A DNA stretch of 11,469 nt from an uncultured Loktanella sp. Its GTDB lineage: Bacteria; Pseudomonadota; Alphaproteobacteria; Rhodobacterales; Rhodobacteraceae. Under the pieces are notes generated by a model. That model was given only the letters and a program-made list of their open reading frames with translations, was not told the DNA's origin and did no database searches. Position numbers and translations under genes: made by a program. The DNA is taken from contig CAJXTP010000076.1 of the NCBI GenBank assembly GCA_913061335.1, positions 1-11,469 on the forward strand, in the 5' to 3' direction. Positions 6,395 through 11,469 of the stretch are shown here, piece by piece. Every line of letters begins with the position of its first letter. The stretch's first letter is position 1.

Positions 6395-6808
6395 TTATCC
6401 CTTCCGAATAGTGATTGTTTGAACGATGCGCTCTGGGACGGACCTGTTAAGATCAACGTGCAGCAATCCGTTTTCCATAATCGCCTCGCCGACGTCAACG
6501 CCGTCAGCCAATACGAATGATCGCTGAAACTGACGCGCTGCAATGCCACGGTGCAAAAATACGCGGTCCTCTGCGTCGTCAACCTGACGGCCACGGATCA
6601 CCAGCGCATTGTCCTCGACCGTGATCGACAGATCGGCCATCGCAAATCCAGCCACAGCCAGCGTGATCCGGTAAGAATTCTCGGACGCCTGTTCGATATT
6701 ATAAGGGGGATAACCGTCATTGCCGGTTTTCGCAGTGCGCTCGACCAACCGTTCAAGCTGTTCAAACCCCAACAGGAACGGATGCGTCCCCAAAGCTAAT
6801 TTTGTCAT
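6395..6808 (-). CDS. Small heat shock protein, Hsp20/IbpA type
   Basis: This 137-aa alpha-crystallin-domain chaperone binds unfolding proteins without ATP and holds them for DnaK/ClpB refolding. The short N-terminal arm (residues 1-32) includes FEQLERLVER. The alpha-crystallin domain covers about 33-130, with YPPYNIEQASENSYRITLAV, LVIRGRQ, the IbpA-like FLHRGIAARQFQRSFVLADGV and MENGLLHVDL. The C-terminus carries an I-T-I (IxI) motif at 132-134, used for oligomer contacts. The ATG at 6808 follows AAGGA by 9 nt. The open frame extends upstream to 6910 but that part has no family match and overlaps the promoter. Upstream are a sigma-32-like promoter and an SD-masking hairpin, so heat induction is likely at both transcription and translation. 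DUF1150 follows 4 nt after the stop. Confidence 0.94.
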   Translation of the reverse strand: MTKLALGTHPFLLGFEQLERLVERTAKTGNDGYPPYNIEQASENSYRITLAVAGFAMADLSITVEDNALVIRGRQVDDAEDRVFLHRGIAARQFQRSFVLADGVDVGEAIMENGLLHVDLNRSVPERIVQTITIRKG

Positions 6809-6814
6809 CACACG

Positions 6815-6835
6815 TGTCCTTAAATCCAAGCGACA
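6815..6835 (-). promoter_or_regulatory. ROSE-like RNA thermometer hairpin in front of hsp20
   Basis: In the hsp20 5' leader, TGTC-G-CTT pairs with AAGGACA around a 6-nt GGATTT loop. Every base pairs except one bulged G. The 3' arm contains the AAGGA ribosome binding site. The 5' arm contains UCGCU, matching the UYGCU signature of ROSE thermometers, whose G is unpaired opposite the AGGA. A second hairpin (GGTC/GGCC, around 6845-6864) lies just 5' of it. Such elements open at heat-shock temperature and expose the ribosome site. The pairing is seen directly; thermosensing is inferred. Confidence 0.7.
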
Positions 6836-6872
6836 TCTCTGTTTGGCCCCATTGCGGCGACCCGTAACAGAA

Positions 6873-6901
6873 ATATGGGGACCAAACCGCCCGCCTGCAA
6901 G
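6873..6901 (-). promoter_or_regulatory. Sigma-32 (RpoH)-type heat-shock promoter of hsp20-DUF1150
   Basis: On the minus strand CTTGCAG (6901-6895) and CCCCATAT (6880-6873) are separated by 14 nt. This closely matches the sigma-32 pattern CTTGAA-N13/14-CCCCATNT. The predicted transcript would start near 6866, giving a leader of about 58 nt that contains the thermometer hairpin. Confidence 0.72.
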
Positions 6902-6927
6902 AGGAACCATTAGGAGGAATCACCCAA

Positions 6928-6978
6928 ATGCGCGTATCAGCAGGGCTTACTACGGTAACGAGGGCCTCAATTTCATGA
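6928..6978 (+). CDS. 16-codon leader ORF coupled to the DUF465 gene
   Basis: An ATG at 6928 follows AGGAGG (6912-6917) by 10 nt, the strongest Shine-Dalgarno in the window. The ORF encodes MRVSAGLTTVTRASIS and its TGA (6976-6978) overlaps the DUF465 ATG as ATGA. It is too short for a domain call. Translation seems likely from the ribosome site; a role in coupling or attenuation is inference. Confidence 0.45.
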   Translation: MRVSAGLTTVTRASIS

Positions 6979-7193
6979 ACAATTCAACCAATATGGAACA
7001 GATCGACGTGCTGCGCATCGAGCTTGCCGTGCTGCGCCAAGAACACCGGGACCTCGACGATGCAATCAGCGCCCTGCAAGACCGGCATGCAGCCGATGTT
7101 TTATCCATAAAACGGCTGAAAAAGCAAAAGCTTGCACTGAAAGACAAGATCTTTGCGTTGGAAGATAAAGTCACCCCTGATATCATCGCCTGA
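6975..7193 (+). CDS. DUF465 (YdcH-like) small coiled-coil protein
   Basis: This 72-aa protein has the pattern of the DUF465 (PF04325) family. A long amphipathic helix runs through VLRIELAVLRQEHRDLDDAI (12-31) and ends with RLKKQKLALKDKI, then the typical TPDIIA tail. The function of the family is unknown, and proteins of this kind are probably cytoplasmic helical dimers. The ATG at 6975 has a modest AGGG 10 nt upstream and overlaps the stop of a leader ORF with a much stronger ribosome site, suggesting coupled translation. A later in-frame ATG at 6993 has no ribosome site. The gene is divergent from hsp20, so their control regions overlap. A small hairpin, GCACC/GGTGC (7202-7214), follows the stop. 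Confidence 0.88.
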   Translation: MNNSTNMEQIDVLRIELAVLRQEHRDLDDAISALQDRHAADVLSIKRLKKQKLALKDKIFALEDKVTPDIIA

Positions 7194-7223
7194 ACGGCAT
7201 TGCACCTTAGGTGCGCTTGCGTA

Positions 7224-7251
7224 TTGCGCGGACGGCCCGCGTGGGTATAGT
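7224..7251 (+). promoter_or_regulatory. Probable purEK promoter
   Basis: TTGCGC (7224-7229) and TATAGT (7246-7251) are separated by 16 nt. The -10 matches 5 of 6 consensus bases. The position predicts a leader of about 23 nt before the purE ATG. An imperfect dyad, CGGAC/GTCCG, surrounds the -10. Confidence 0.45.
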
Positions 7252-7280
7252 CCGGCTTTCTTATCCAACAGAGGATCACC

Positions 7281-7769
7281 ATGACCCAACCTTTGGTCGG
7301 CATTATTATGGGCAGCCAATCCGATTGGCCGACCATGCGCGAAGCGGCAGATATGCTTGACGCGCTCGGCATTCCTTACGAGAAAAAGATCGTCTCGGCG
7401 CACCGGACACCCGACAGGCTTTGGGATTACGGCAAAACCGCAGCGGATCGCGGACTGCAAGTCATTATTGCAGGCGCAGGCGGTGCAGCCCACCTGCCCG
7501 GCATGATGGCGTCCAAAACCCGTGTGCCCGTCGTGGGTGTGCCTGTGCAAACCAAAGCATTGTCTGGGGTAGACAGCCTCTATTCGATCCTGCAAATGCC
7601 GCGCGGATTTCCTGTTGCGACAATGGCAATCGGGGCTGCTGGGGCCGCCAACGCAGGGTTGATGGCCGCTGGTATCCTCGCCCTTCAAGACAAAGATCTG
7701 GCCGCACGGCTTGACCAATGGCGCGCCGATCTGTCGGCCTCAATTCCGGATGAACCAACCGATGACTAA
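7281..7769 (+). CDS. purE: N5-carboxyaminoimidazole ribonucleotide mutase (PurE, class I)
   Basis: This 162-aa enzyme converts N5-CAIR to CAIR in de novo purine synthesis, working directly after PurK. The substrate-binding GSQSDWPTM is near the N-terminus (11-19). VSAHRTPDRLWDY comes next, with the His of the active site. AGAGGAAHLPGM and VPVVGVPVQ follow, then YSILQMPRGFPVATMAIG. This is the class I bacterial order and length. AGAGGAT lies 4 nt before the ATG. The stop overlaps the purK start region (ATGACTAA), so the two are one operon with coupled translation. The identification is firm. Confidence 0.97.
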   Translation: MTQPLVGIIMGSQSDWPTMREAADMLDALGIPYEKKIVSAHRTPDRLWDYGKTAADRGLQVIIAGAGGAAHLPGMMASKTRVPVVGVPVQTKALSGVDSLYSILQMPRGFPVATMAIGAAGAANAGLMAAGILALQDKDLAARLDQWRADLSASIPDEPTDD

Positions 7770-8820
7770 CGTGACAACAATTGGGATTTTGGGCGGAGGT
7801 CAACTTGGGCGGATGCTTTCGGTGGCAGCCAGCCGTCTGGGGCTTAAAACCCACATCTTTGAACCAGGGGCAAACCCGCCCGCAGCCCATGTTGCAGATG
7901 CGGTGACAACCGCATCCTACGATGACCGCGCAGCGTTGACTAAATTCGCACAGTCCGTTGACGTCATCACATATGAATTCGAAAACATCCCGACATCTAC
8001 ACTTGATCTGCTCGAAACATTGCGGCCGATCCACCCCAACCGTCAGGCCTTGGCAACATCCCAAGACCGCCTGACCGAAAAGAACTTCCTGCAATCACTT
8101 GGCCTACAAACCGCCCCTTTCGCAACAGTCGACAACGCCGCCGACCTCGACGCGGCAATTGCACAAATCGGCACACCCGCGATCATGAAAACCCGCACCA
8201 TGGGTTATGATGGCAAAGGCCAAGCACGGATCATGTCCCCCGACGACGCAACCCAAGCATTGGCGGACATGGCAAGCGCGCCCGCAATCCTTGAAGGGTT
8301 CGTAAACTTCAGCCACGAGGTATCCATCATTGGGGCACGCAGCGCAGACGGGGCCGTCTCCTGTTTCGATCCTGGTGAAAACGTACACGTCGACGGCATC
8401 TTGCGCACCACCACAGTGCCGGCAAAACTGACACCATCGCAACGGACTGATGCGGTTTTAATCGCGGCACGCATCTTGAACGAGCTCGACTATGTCGGCG
8501 TCATGGGGGTCGAATTATTCGTGACACCACAAGGGCTTATCGTGAACGAGATCGCGCCGCGGGTGCACAACTCCGGGCATTGGACGCAAAATGGCTGCAC
8601 CATCGATCAGTTCGAACAACACATCAGGGCAGTCGCAGGCTGGCCCTTGGGCGACGGATCACGGCACAGCGATGTGGTGATGGAAAACCTGATCGGGAAC
8701 GACATGGACCGACTGCCTGAACTGGCTAAGACGACAGCAGCGCTGCACCTTTACGGTAAGGCTGACGTTAAAGTGGGGCGCAAAATGGGCCACGTGAACC
8801 ACGTCAAACCCAGCAAATAA
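7762..8820 (+). CDS. purK: N5-carboxyaminoimidazole ribonucleotide synthase (PurK)
   Basis: This 352-aa ATP-grasp enzyme carboxylates AIR with bicarbonate and ATP to give N5-CAIR, the substrate of PurE. The N-terminal ILGGGQLGRM begins the pre-ATP-grasp domain, with ITYEFENIP after it. The ATP-grasp domain shows QDRLTEKNFL, GYDGKGQA and the metal-site strand LIVNEIAPRVHNSGHWTQ, with VGVMGVELFV before it. The C-terminal LHLYGKADVKVGRKMGHV is typical. The ATG at 7762 overlaps the purE stop and places ILGGGQ at the usual distance. An alternative ATG at 7750 would add MNQP, and neither has a strong ribosome site. The stop lies 3 nt from the stop of the convergent hydrolase gene, with no terminator between. 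Confidence 0.96.
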   Translation: MTNVTTIGILGGGQLGRMLSVAASRLGLKTHIFEPGANPPAAHVADAVTTASYDDRAALTKFAQSVDVITYEFENIPTSTLDLLETLRPIHPNRQALATSQDRLTEKNFLQSLGLQTAPFATVDNAADLDAAIAQIGTPAIMKTRTMGYDGKGQARIMSPDDATQALADMASAPAILEGFVNFSHEVSIIGARSADGAVSCFDPGENVHVDGILRTTTVPAKLTPSQRTDAVLIAARILNELDYVGVMGVELFVTPQGLIVNEIAPRVHNSGHWTQNGCTIDQFEQHIRAVAGWPLGDGSRHSDVVMENLIGNDMDRLPELAKTTAALHLYGKADVKVGRKMGHVNHVKPSK

Positions 8821-8823
8821 CGT

Positions 8824-9552
8824 TTAGTCGAACCCAAAAAGCACGCGACCAAGGCTCAGGCCTCGGTCAAAGCGACCACGCTCCAAAAACGCCATGACTT
8901 GGGCCATCACCACTGGGTTATTCATCATAAATGTATGTGTGACCGGCATGACAAGGTGATCAACCTCACCGAGCAAATGGGTGCTTTCAACCGAAACTTT
9001 GCCGTCATCAGGGCCATCAATCAGCGCGGAATAGACAGGGTTCAGACTGCGATTTCCGGCGATAATACCAACCTCAACCTCGGCCAGTCCAAGCGAATTA
9101 GGCAGGCTACTGTCCTCGGTGCCCAACTGTAATCCGGCGGGGCCGTTAACCCATTGAAACGGCTCGAAATCGCCAAAAATATCGACCAATTCAGACCCGC
9201 TATTTGGTGGGCCCAACATCACGACACGGCCCATATTTTCGGGGCGATGTGTGTTTAACCATGCGCGGACCAATATTCCGCCCATCGAATGGGTGACAAA
9301 ATTGACCGTGGCGTCACCGCATGCGGCCACATCAACAGGCAGGTTTTCGTCCACCAGATGTTGAATCGTATCCTCAGTCGATGGATAGCCGCTGTTCACG
9401 ACAATGTAACCGTTGCTTTCCAACACCAGTGCCATTGGGGCAAACGAGATCTCAGTGCGGGCAAGGCCGTGCAACATCACGATGCATTGCTCTTGGGCAG
9501 TGGCAGCCAGCGGCGACAGGATCAGGGCGATTGCGGATAAAATCATCTTCAT
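8824..9552 (-). CDS. Secreted alpha/beta-fold hydrolase (lipase/esterase-like)
   Basis: This 242-aa hydrolase is probably exported. A basic-hydrophobic leader, MKMILSAIALILSPLAATAQ, is a clear Sec signal with likely cleavage after ATAQ. The core has VMLHGLART at 25-33 (oxyanion hole) and the nucleophile elbow THSMGG at 87-92 with Ser89. GPPNSGSEL at 114-122 resembles a lipase-class block. Likely triad partners are Asp183 in GPDDGKVSVES and His206 in PVTHTFMM. The first T in the elbow replaces the usual G (GHSMGG), a mild variation. Its substrate is unknown; an ester or lipid is inferred. M3 is an alternative start. The gene stands alone, convergent with purK and divergent from the Nudix gene. 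Confidence 0.85.
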   Translation of the reverse strand: MKMILSAIALILSPLAATAQEQCIVMLHGLARTEISFAPMALVLESNGYIVVNSGYPSTEDTIQHLVDENLPVDVAACGDATVNFVTHSMGGILVRAWLNTHRPENMGRVVMLGPPNSGSELVDIFGDFEPFQWVNGPAGLQLGTEDSSLPNSLGLAEVEVGIIAGNRSLNPVYSALIDGPDDGKVSVESTHLLGEVDHLVMPVTHTFMMNNPVVMAQVMAFLERGRFDRGLSLGRVLFGFD

Positions 9553-9612
9553 GACCCACAGGTAACATCGCTACATCGATATTAAAGGGGCATAAGAACT
9601 GACCTTGCGTCT

Positions 9613-9639
9613 TTTGGCAAATCCCTGCCAAATAGCAGG
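9613..9639 (+). promoter_or_regulatory. Two mutually exclusive hairpins before the Nudix start
   Basis: TTTGGCA (9613-9619) can pair with TGCCAAA (9626-9632). Alternatively CCTGC (9624-9628) can pair with GCAGG (9635-9639), the only SD-like sequence before the ATG at 9641. The two structures share bases, so only one can form at a time. This could be a switch or coincidence. Confidence 0.3.
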
Positions 9640-9640
9640 C

Positions 9641-10087
9641 ATGAAACGCCCCATTCGCCTCGCGACCCGCGCCATCATCATACACGAAAACCAACTACTG
9701 CTGGTGAACGCGTGGAAAGACCAATCTGATCTTTGGTGCGCACCCGGTGGCGGCGCAGAGCCGCACAGCAGCCTGCCCGACAATCTGGCGCGCGAAGTCA
9801 TGGAAGAAACCGGCCTGACAGTTTGCGTCGGCGACGTTTGCCTGATCAACGAATTTCACGACCCAAAGGGCAGCTTTCACCAAACCGATATCTACTTTCG
9901 GTGCACCATTACGGACGGCGAAATCAGCGACACATGGATCGACCCCGAAGGCATCGTGACACAGCGCAAATGGGCAACGCGGGCGCAGATGAAGACCTTG
10001 CATATCAAGCCCGACAGCCTCGCATCCGTGGCATGGAATGAGACAGACGCAATCAGCTATGACGCGTTGGAGCCCATCGTACGTTAG
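9641..10087 (+). CDS. Nudix hydrolase
   Basis: This 148-aa cytosolic protein hydrolyses a nucleoside-diphosphate-linked substrate in the general family reaction; its own substrate is unknown. The Nudix box spans residues 37-59, G-x5-S-x7-REVMEETGL. The catalytic R51, E52, E55 and E56 are present. The usual Glu at position 43 is Ser. RAIIIHENQLLLVNAWK before it and LWCAPGGG fit the fold. The ATG at 9641 is chosen because homology begins at RPIRLATRA; a TTG at 9605 would add 12 residues and overlap the hairpins. The only ribosome-site-like bases (GCAGG) are unusually close to the start. The 3' end overlaps the end of the convergent EamA gene by 35 bp. Confidence 0.88.
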   Translation: MKRPIRLATRAIIIHENQLLLVNAWKDQSDLWCAPGGGAEPHSSLPDNLAREVMEETGLTVCVGDVCLINEFHDPKGSFHQTDIYFRCTITDGEISDTWIDPEGIVTQRKWATRAQMKTLHIKPDSLASVAWNETDAISYDALEPIVR

Positions 10088-10901
10088 ACACGGCGATACC
10101 GCCCAAAACCAATACGCCGGCAGCGATCAAGCGAACGCTCACAGGTTCGGCCAAAAAGATGACGCCAGCCAAAACCGCGATCACAGGCACGCTTAACTGG
10201 GCAACAGCGGCCACCGTCGTCGGCAATTCTGGTAACACGCGGTACCACAACGCGTAGCCCATCCCAGATGTGACAGCCCCCGCGACAACCGCTGCCGCTA
10301 TGCCGCCAATCGATAGAACACCGCCATTTGCCAACAACAGGCTGAGCGCGACAAGTGGCAAACACAAAATGAAATTTCCCGCCGATACAGCAAGCGGATC
10401 ACGCGCACCCTGCCCCAAAATCGTATAGGCCGCCCAGCCCGCAGTGGCCGCGATCATCGCAAGCGTGCCTGCAAACGGAACCACCGCCGCGCCGCTGGGC
10501 CACAGCAACACGGCCAAACCAACTAACGCAAACGCAGCGCCGACCCAGCGCATCGTGGGCACAGACTGTCGCTTAAAGACGGCCCAACCGAACATCATCA
10601 TCTGCAAAACGCCAAACAAGATAAGCGCCCCCAATCCAGCGCCAAGGCTCAGGTAAGCCCACGAAAAACCGATCATATAGACAGTTAAGGCCAGCGCACC
10701 GCGCCAGCGGTTTGGCAAATCAGCAAACGGGGAGTGGCCGCGTAGGGCCACCAAAACAGCCAACATCGTAGCGCCCGCAGCCACGCGAATGACAGCAAAC
10801 ACAAACGGGTCCATGCCAAATGTGGCCACGCCCACGCGGTTCAAAACCGAATTTGCAGCAAAGGCCGTCATGGTGACAGCAACAAGGAAAAAGAGTTTCA
10901 T
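10053..10901 (-). CDS. EamA/DMT-superfamily transporter
   Basis: This 282-aa inner-membrane protein has about ten hydrophobic segments in two EamA repeats, the layout of drug/metabolite exporters (RhaT/YdcZ-like superfamily). The N-terminal repeat begins LFFLVAVTMTAFAANSVLNR with the FAVIRVAAGATML helix typical of the family. The C-terminal repeat includes GAVTSGMGYALWYRVLPELPTTVAAVAQLSVPVIAVLAGVIFL, written here as consecutive short blocks GAVTSGMGYALWYRVLP and VAAVAQLSVPVIAVL. The substrate cannot be predicted; amino-acid or metabolite export is common in relatives. The ATG at 10901 gives the usual length but has no clear ribosome site. The gene follows the GNAT gene with 39 nt between, which include a palindromic repeat. 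Its 3' end lies antisense over the end of the Nudix gene. Confidence 0.88.
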   Translation of the reverse strand: MKLFFLVAVTMTAFAANSVLNRVGVATFGMDPFVFAVIRVAAGATMLAVLVALRGHSPFADLPNRWRGALALTVYMIGFSWAYLSLGAGLGALILFGVLQMMMFGWAVFKRQSVPTMRWVGAAFALVGLAVLLWPSGAAVVPFAGTLAMIAATAGWAAYTILGQGARDPLAVSAGNFILCLPLVALSLLLANGGVLSIGGIAAAVVAGAVTSGMGYALWYRVLPELPTTVAAVAQLSVPVIAVLAGVIFLAEPVSVRLIAAGVLVLGGIAVSNVRWAPTRHS

Positions 10902-10920
10902 TTGTGATATGTGCGCCGAT

Positions 10921-10942
10921 GTAGGATCGGTTTCAACCCATC
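10921..10942 (+). repeat. Dispersed palindromic repeat, copy B
   Basis: This is the same 22-nt unit as copy A, in opposite orientation, with two differences: GGATCGG for GGATGGG, and TTTC for TTTT. It lies between the GNAT and EamA genes and overlaps the GNAT stop codon (TGA on the minus strand, 10943-10941). It may act as a 3' stem for the GNAT transcript. Confidence 0.6.
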
Positions 10943-11426
10943 ACGCACCGCCAAAGGCGGCGGGATAGATCAACTCTTGGTCAGGGGCACCCGTGACACC
11001 AGCCAAGGCCAGATGTTCGTGCGGATAAGGGCCACGCAATTTCGCAGCAGCATCATGCGAAAATCCCGCTTTGCCGTAAAACGCTTGTGGACCCAACACG
11101 ACAACAGGTGTTCCCGTCAGGCGGGCCCATTCAGTGAGCATCCCCATCATACGTTTGCCGTAGCCACGGCGCTGCACATCAGGGGCAATCGCGACAGGTG
11201 CAAGGCAAAGCCAGCCCTTTGGTTTGATCATATAAGACAGGGCGTAATAGCCAACAATCTGGTCACCCATCGGCATCACCTGTTCGCCGGCGATCAAACC
11301 AGACTTACGCAGCTTATGGATCAATTTGACTTCATCCGCGCGACCAAATGCAGCCGCGATCAGATCGTCCACCAGAGGTTCTTCACCACGTTTCAGATCG
11401 CGGGCAAAACTGGGCGTGTTGAACAT
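10941..11426 (-). CDS. GNAT family N-acetyltransferase (YhbS-like)
   Basis: This 161-aa protein has a single GNAT fold and would transfer acetyl from acetyl-CoA to an unidentified amine. The acetyl-CoA-binding motif A is at 76-90, with APVAIAPDVQRRGYG (Q/R-x-x-G-x-G at 85-90). A conserved FYGKAGF sits at 116-122, the usual acceptor-side strand near the C-terminus. AAAGGA lies 6 nt before the ATG at 11426, a clear start. It is probably the first gene of the minus-strand pair with the EamA transporter, though the repeat between them may separate the messages. The promoter would lie in or beyond the last 43 bases, at the contig end. Confidence 0.9.
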   Translation of the reverse strand: MFNTPSFARDLKRGEEPLVDDLIAAAFGRADEVKLIHKLRKSGLIAGEQVMPMGDQIVGYYALSYMIKPKGWLCLAPVAIAPDVQRRGYGKRMMGMLTEWARLTGTPVVVLGPQAFYGKAGFSHDAAAKLRGPYPHEHLALAGVTGAPDQELIYPAAFGGA

Positions 11427-11444
11427 GTAAAATCCTTTAGGGAT

Positions 11445-11458
11445 GATGGGTTAAAACC
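11445..11458 (-). repeat. Dispersed palindromic repeat, copy C, cut off at the window end
   Basis: GATGGGTTAAAACC is identical to the first 14 bases of copy A (6129-6142). The homology stops where the adapter-like sequence begins, so the rest of the repeat is missing from this window. The last base is shared with the adapter match. Confidence 0.5.
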
Positions 11459-11469
11459 TGTCTCTTATA
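11458..11469. other. Probable Nextera/Tn5 mosaic-end adapter remnant at the contig end
   Basis: The final 12 bases are CTGTCTCTTATA, the start of the transposase adapter read-through sequence used in Illumina Nextera libraries. The exact position at the last base of the window makes an untrimmed adapter far more likely than genomic sequence. Confidence 0.8.

Noticed and set aside
6809..6910. N-terminal extension of Hsp20 by 34 residues
   Set aside because: It would translate the promoter and thermometer leader; the start at 6808 has a proper ribosome site and family length.
7465..8094. Minus-strand frames over purE/purK
   Set aside because: Shadows of the purEK coding sequence; low-plausibility composition.
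1..11469. CRISPR array, prophage, insertion sequence or defence island
   Set aside because: No regularly spaced direct repeats, transposase, integrase, phage structural or nuclease genes are visible; gene content is metabolic.

Overview
The window reads as a piece of a marine Rhodobacterales (Roseobacter-group) alphaproteobacterial chromosome. The basis is protein resemblance recalled from that group: a Hint_2-type protein, Lrp/AsnC next to trxB, a fused sulfate adenylyltransferase/APS kinase, an Hsp20-DUF1150 pair, a DUF465 protein and purEK. No database search was possible. The last 12 bases match the Tn5/Nextera mosaic-end adapter, so the right edge is probably a raw contig end. The left edge cuts into pgeF.

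Layout: (1) 1-1200, the 3' part of pgeF, a hairpin, a 61-residue hypothetical gene and an intrinsic terminator. (2) 1200-2730, a structured non-coding leader and a cysteine-less Hint_2 protein, convergent with an Lrp/AsnC regulator; the two stop codons share one CTAG. (3) 2720-6122, divergent lrp and trxB with an operator-like inverted repeat between them, then a winged-helix domain of the EPS-associated MarR type that reads without a stop into Sat-CysC. Two operator-like dyads precede it and a strong, possibly bidirectional terminator follows it. (4) 6129-7193, an hsp20-DUF1150 operon on the minus strand with a sigma-32-like promoter and a ROSE-like RNA thermometer, divergent from a DUF465 gene preceded by a 16-codon leader ORF. 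(5) 7224-8820, purE-purK, the two-enzyme AIR-to-CAIR step of purine synthesis. (6) 8824-11469, a secreted alpha/beta hydrolase, a Nudix hydrolase, an EamA transporter and a GNAT acetyltransferase, packed tail-to-tail with overlaps.

Most genes are ordinary metabolism: sulfate activation (Sat-CysC), the thioredoxin system that normally serves PAPS/APS reductase (TrxB), purine synthesis and heat-shock protection. The accessory-type signals worth attention are the regulator-enzyme continuity at sat with its twin dyads, the thermometer in front of hsp20, the coupled leader ORF before the DUF465 gene, and a dispersed palindromic repeat present three times, the last copy running into the contig end. 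I see no prophage, CRISPR array, insertion sequence, tRNA or rRNA.
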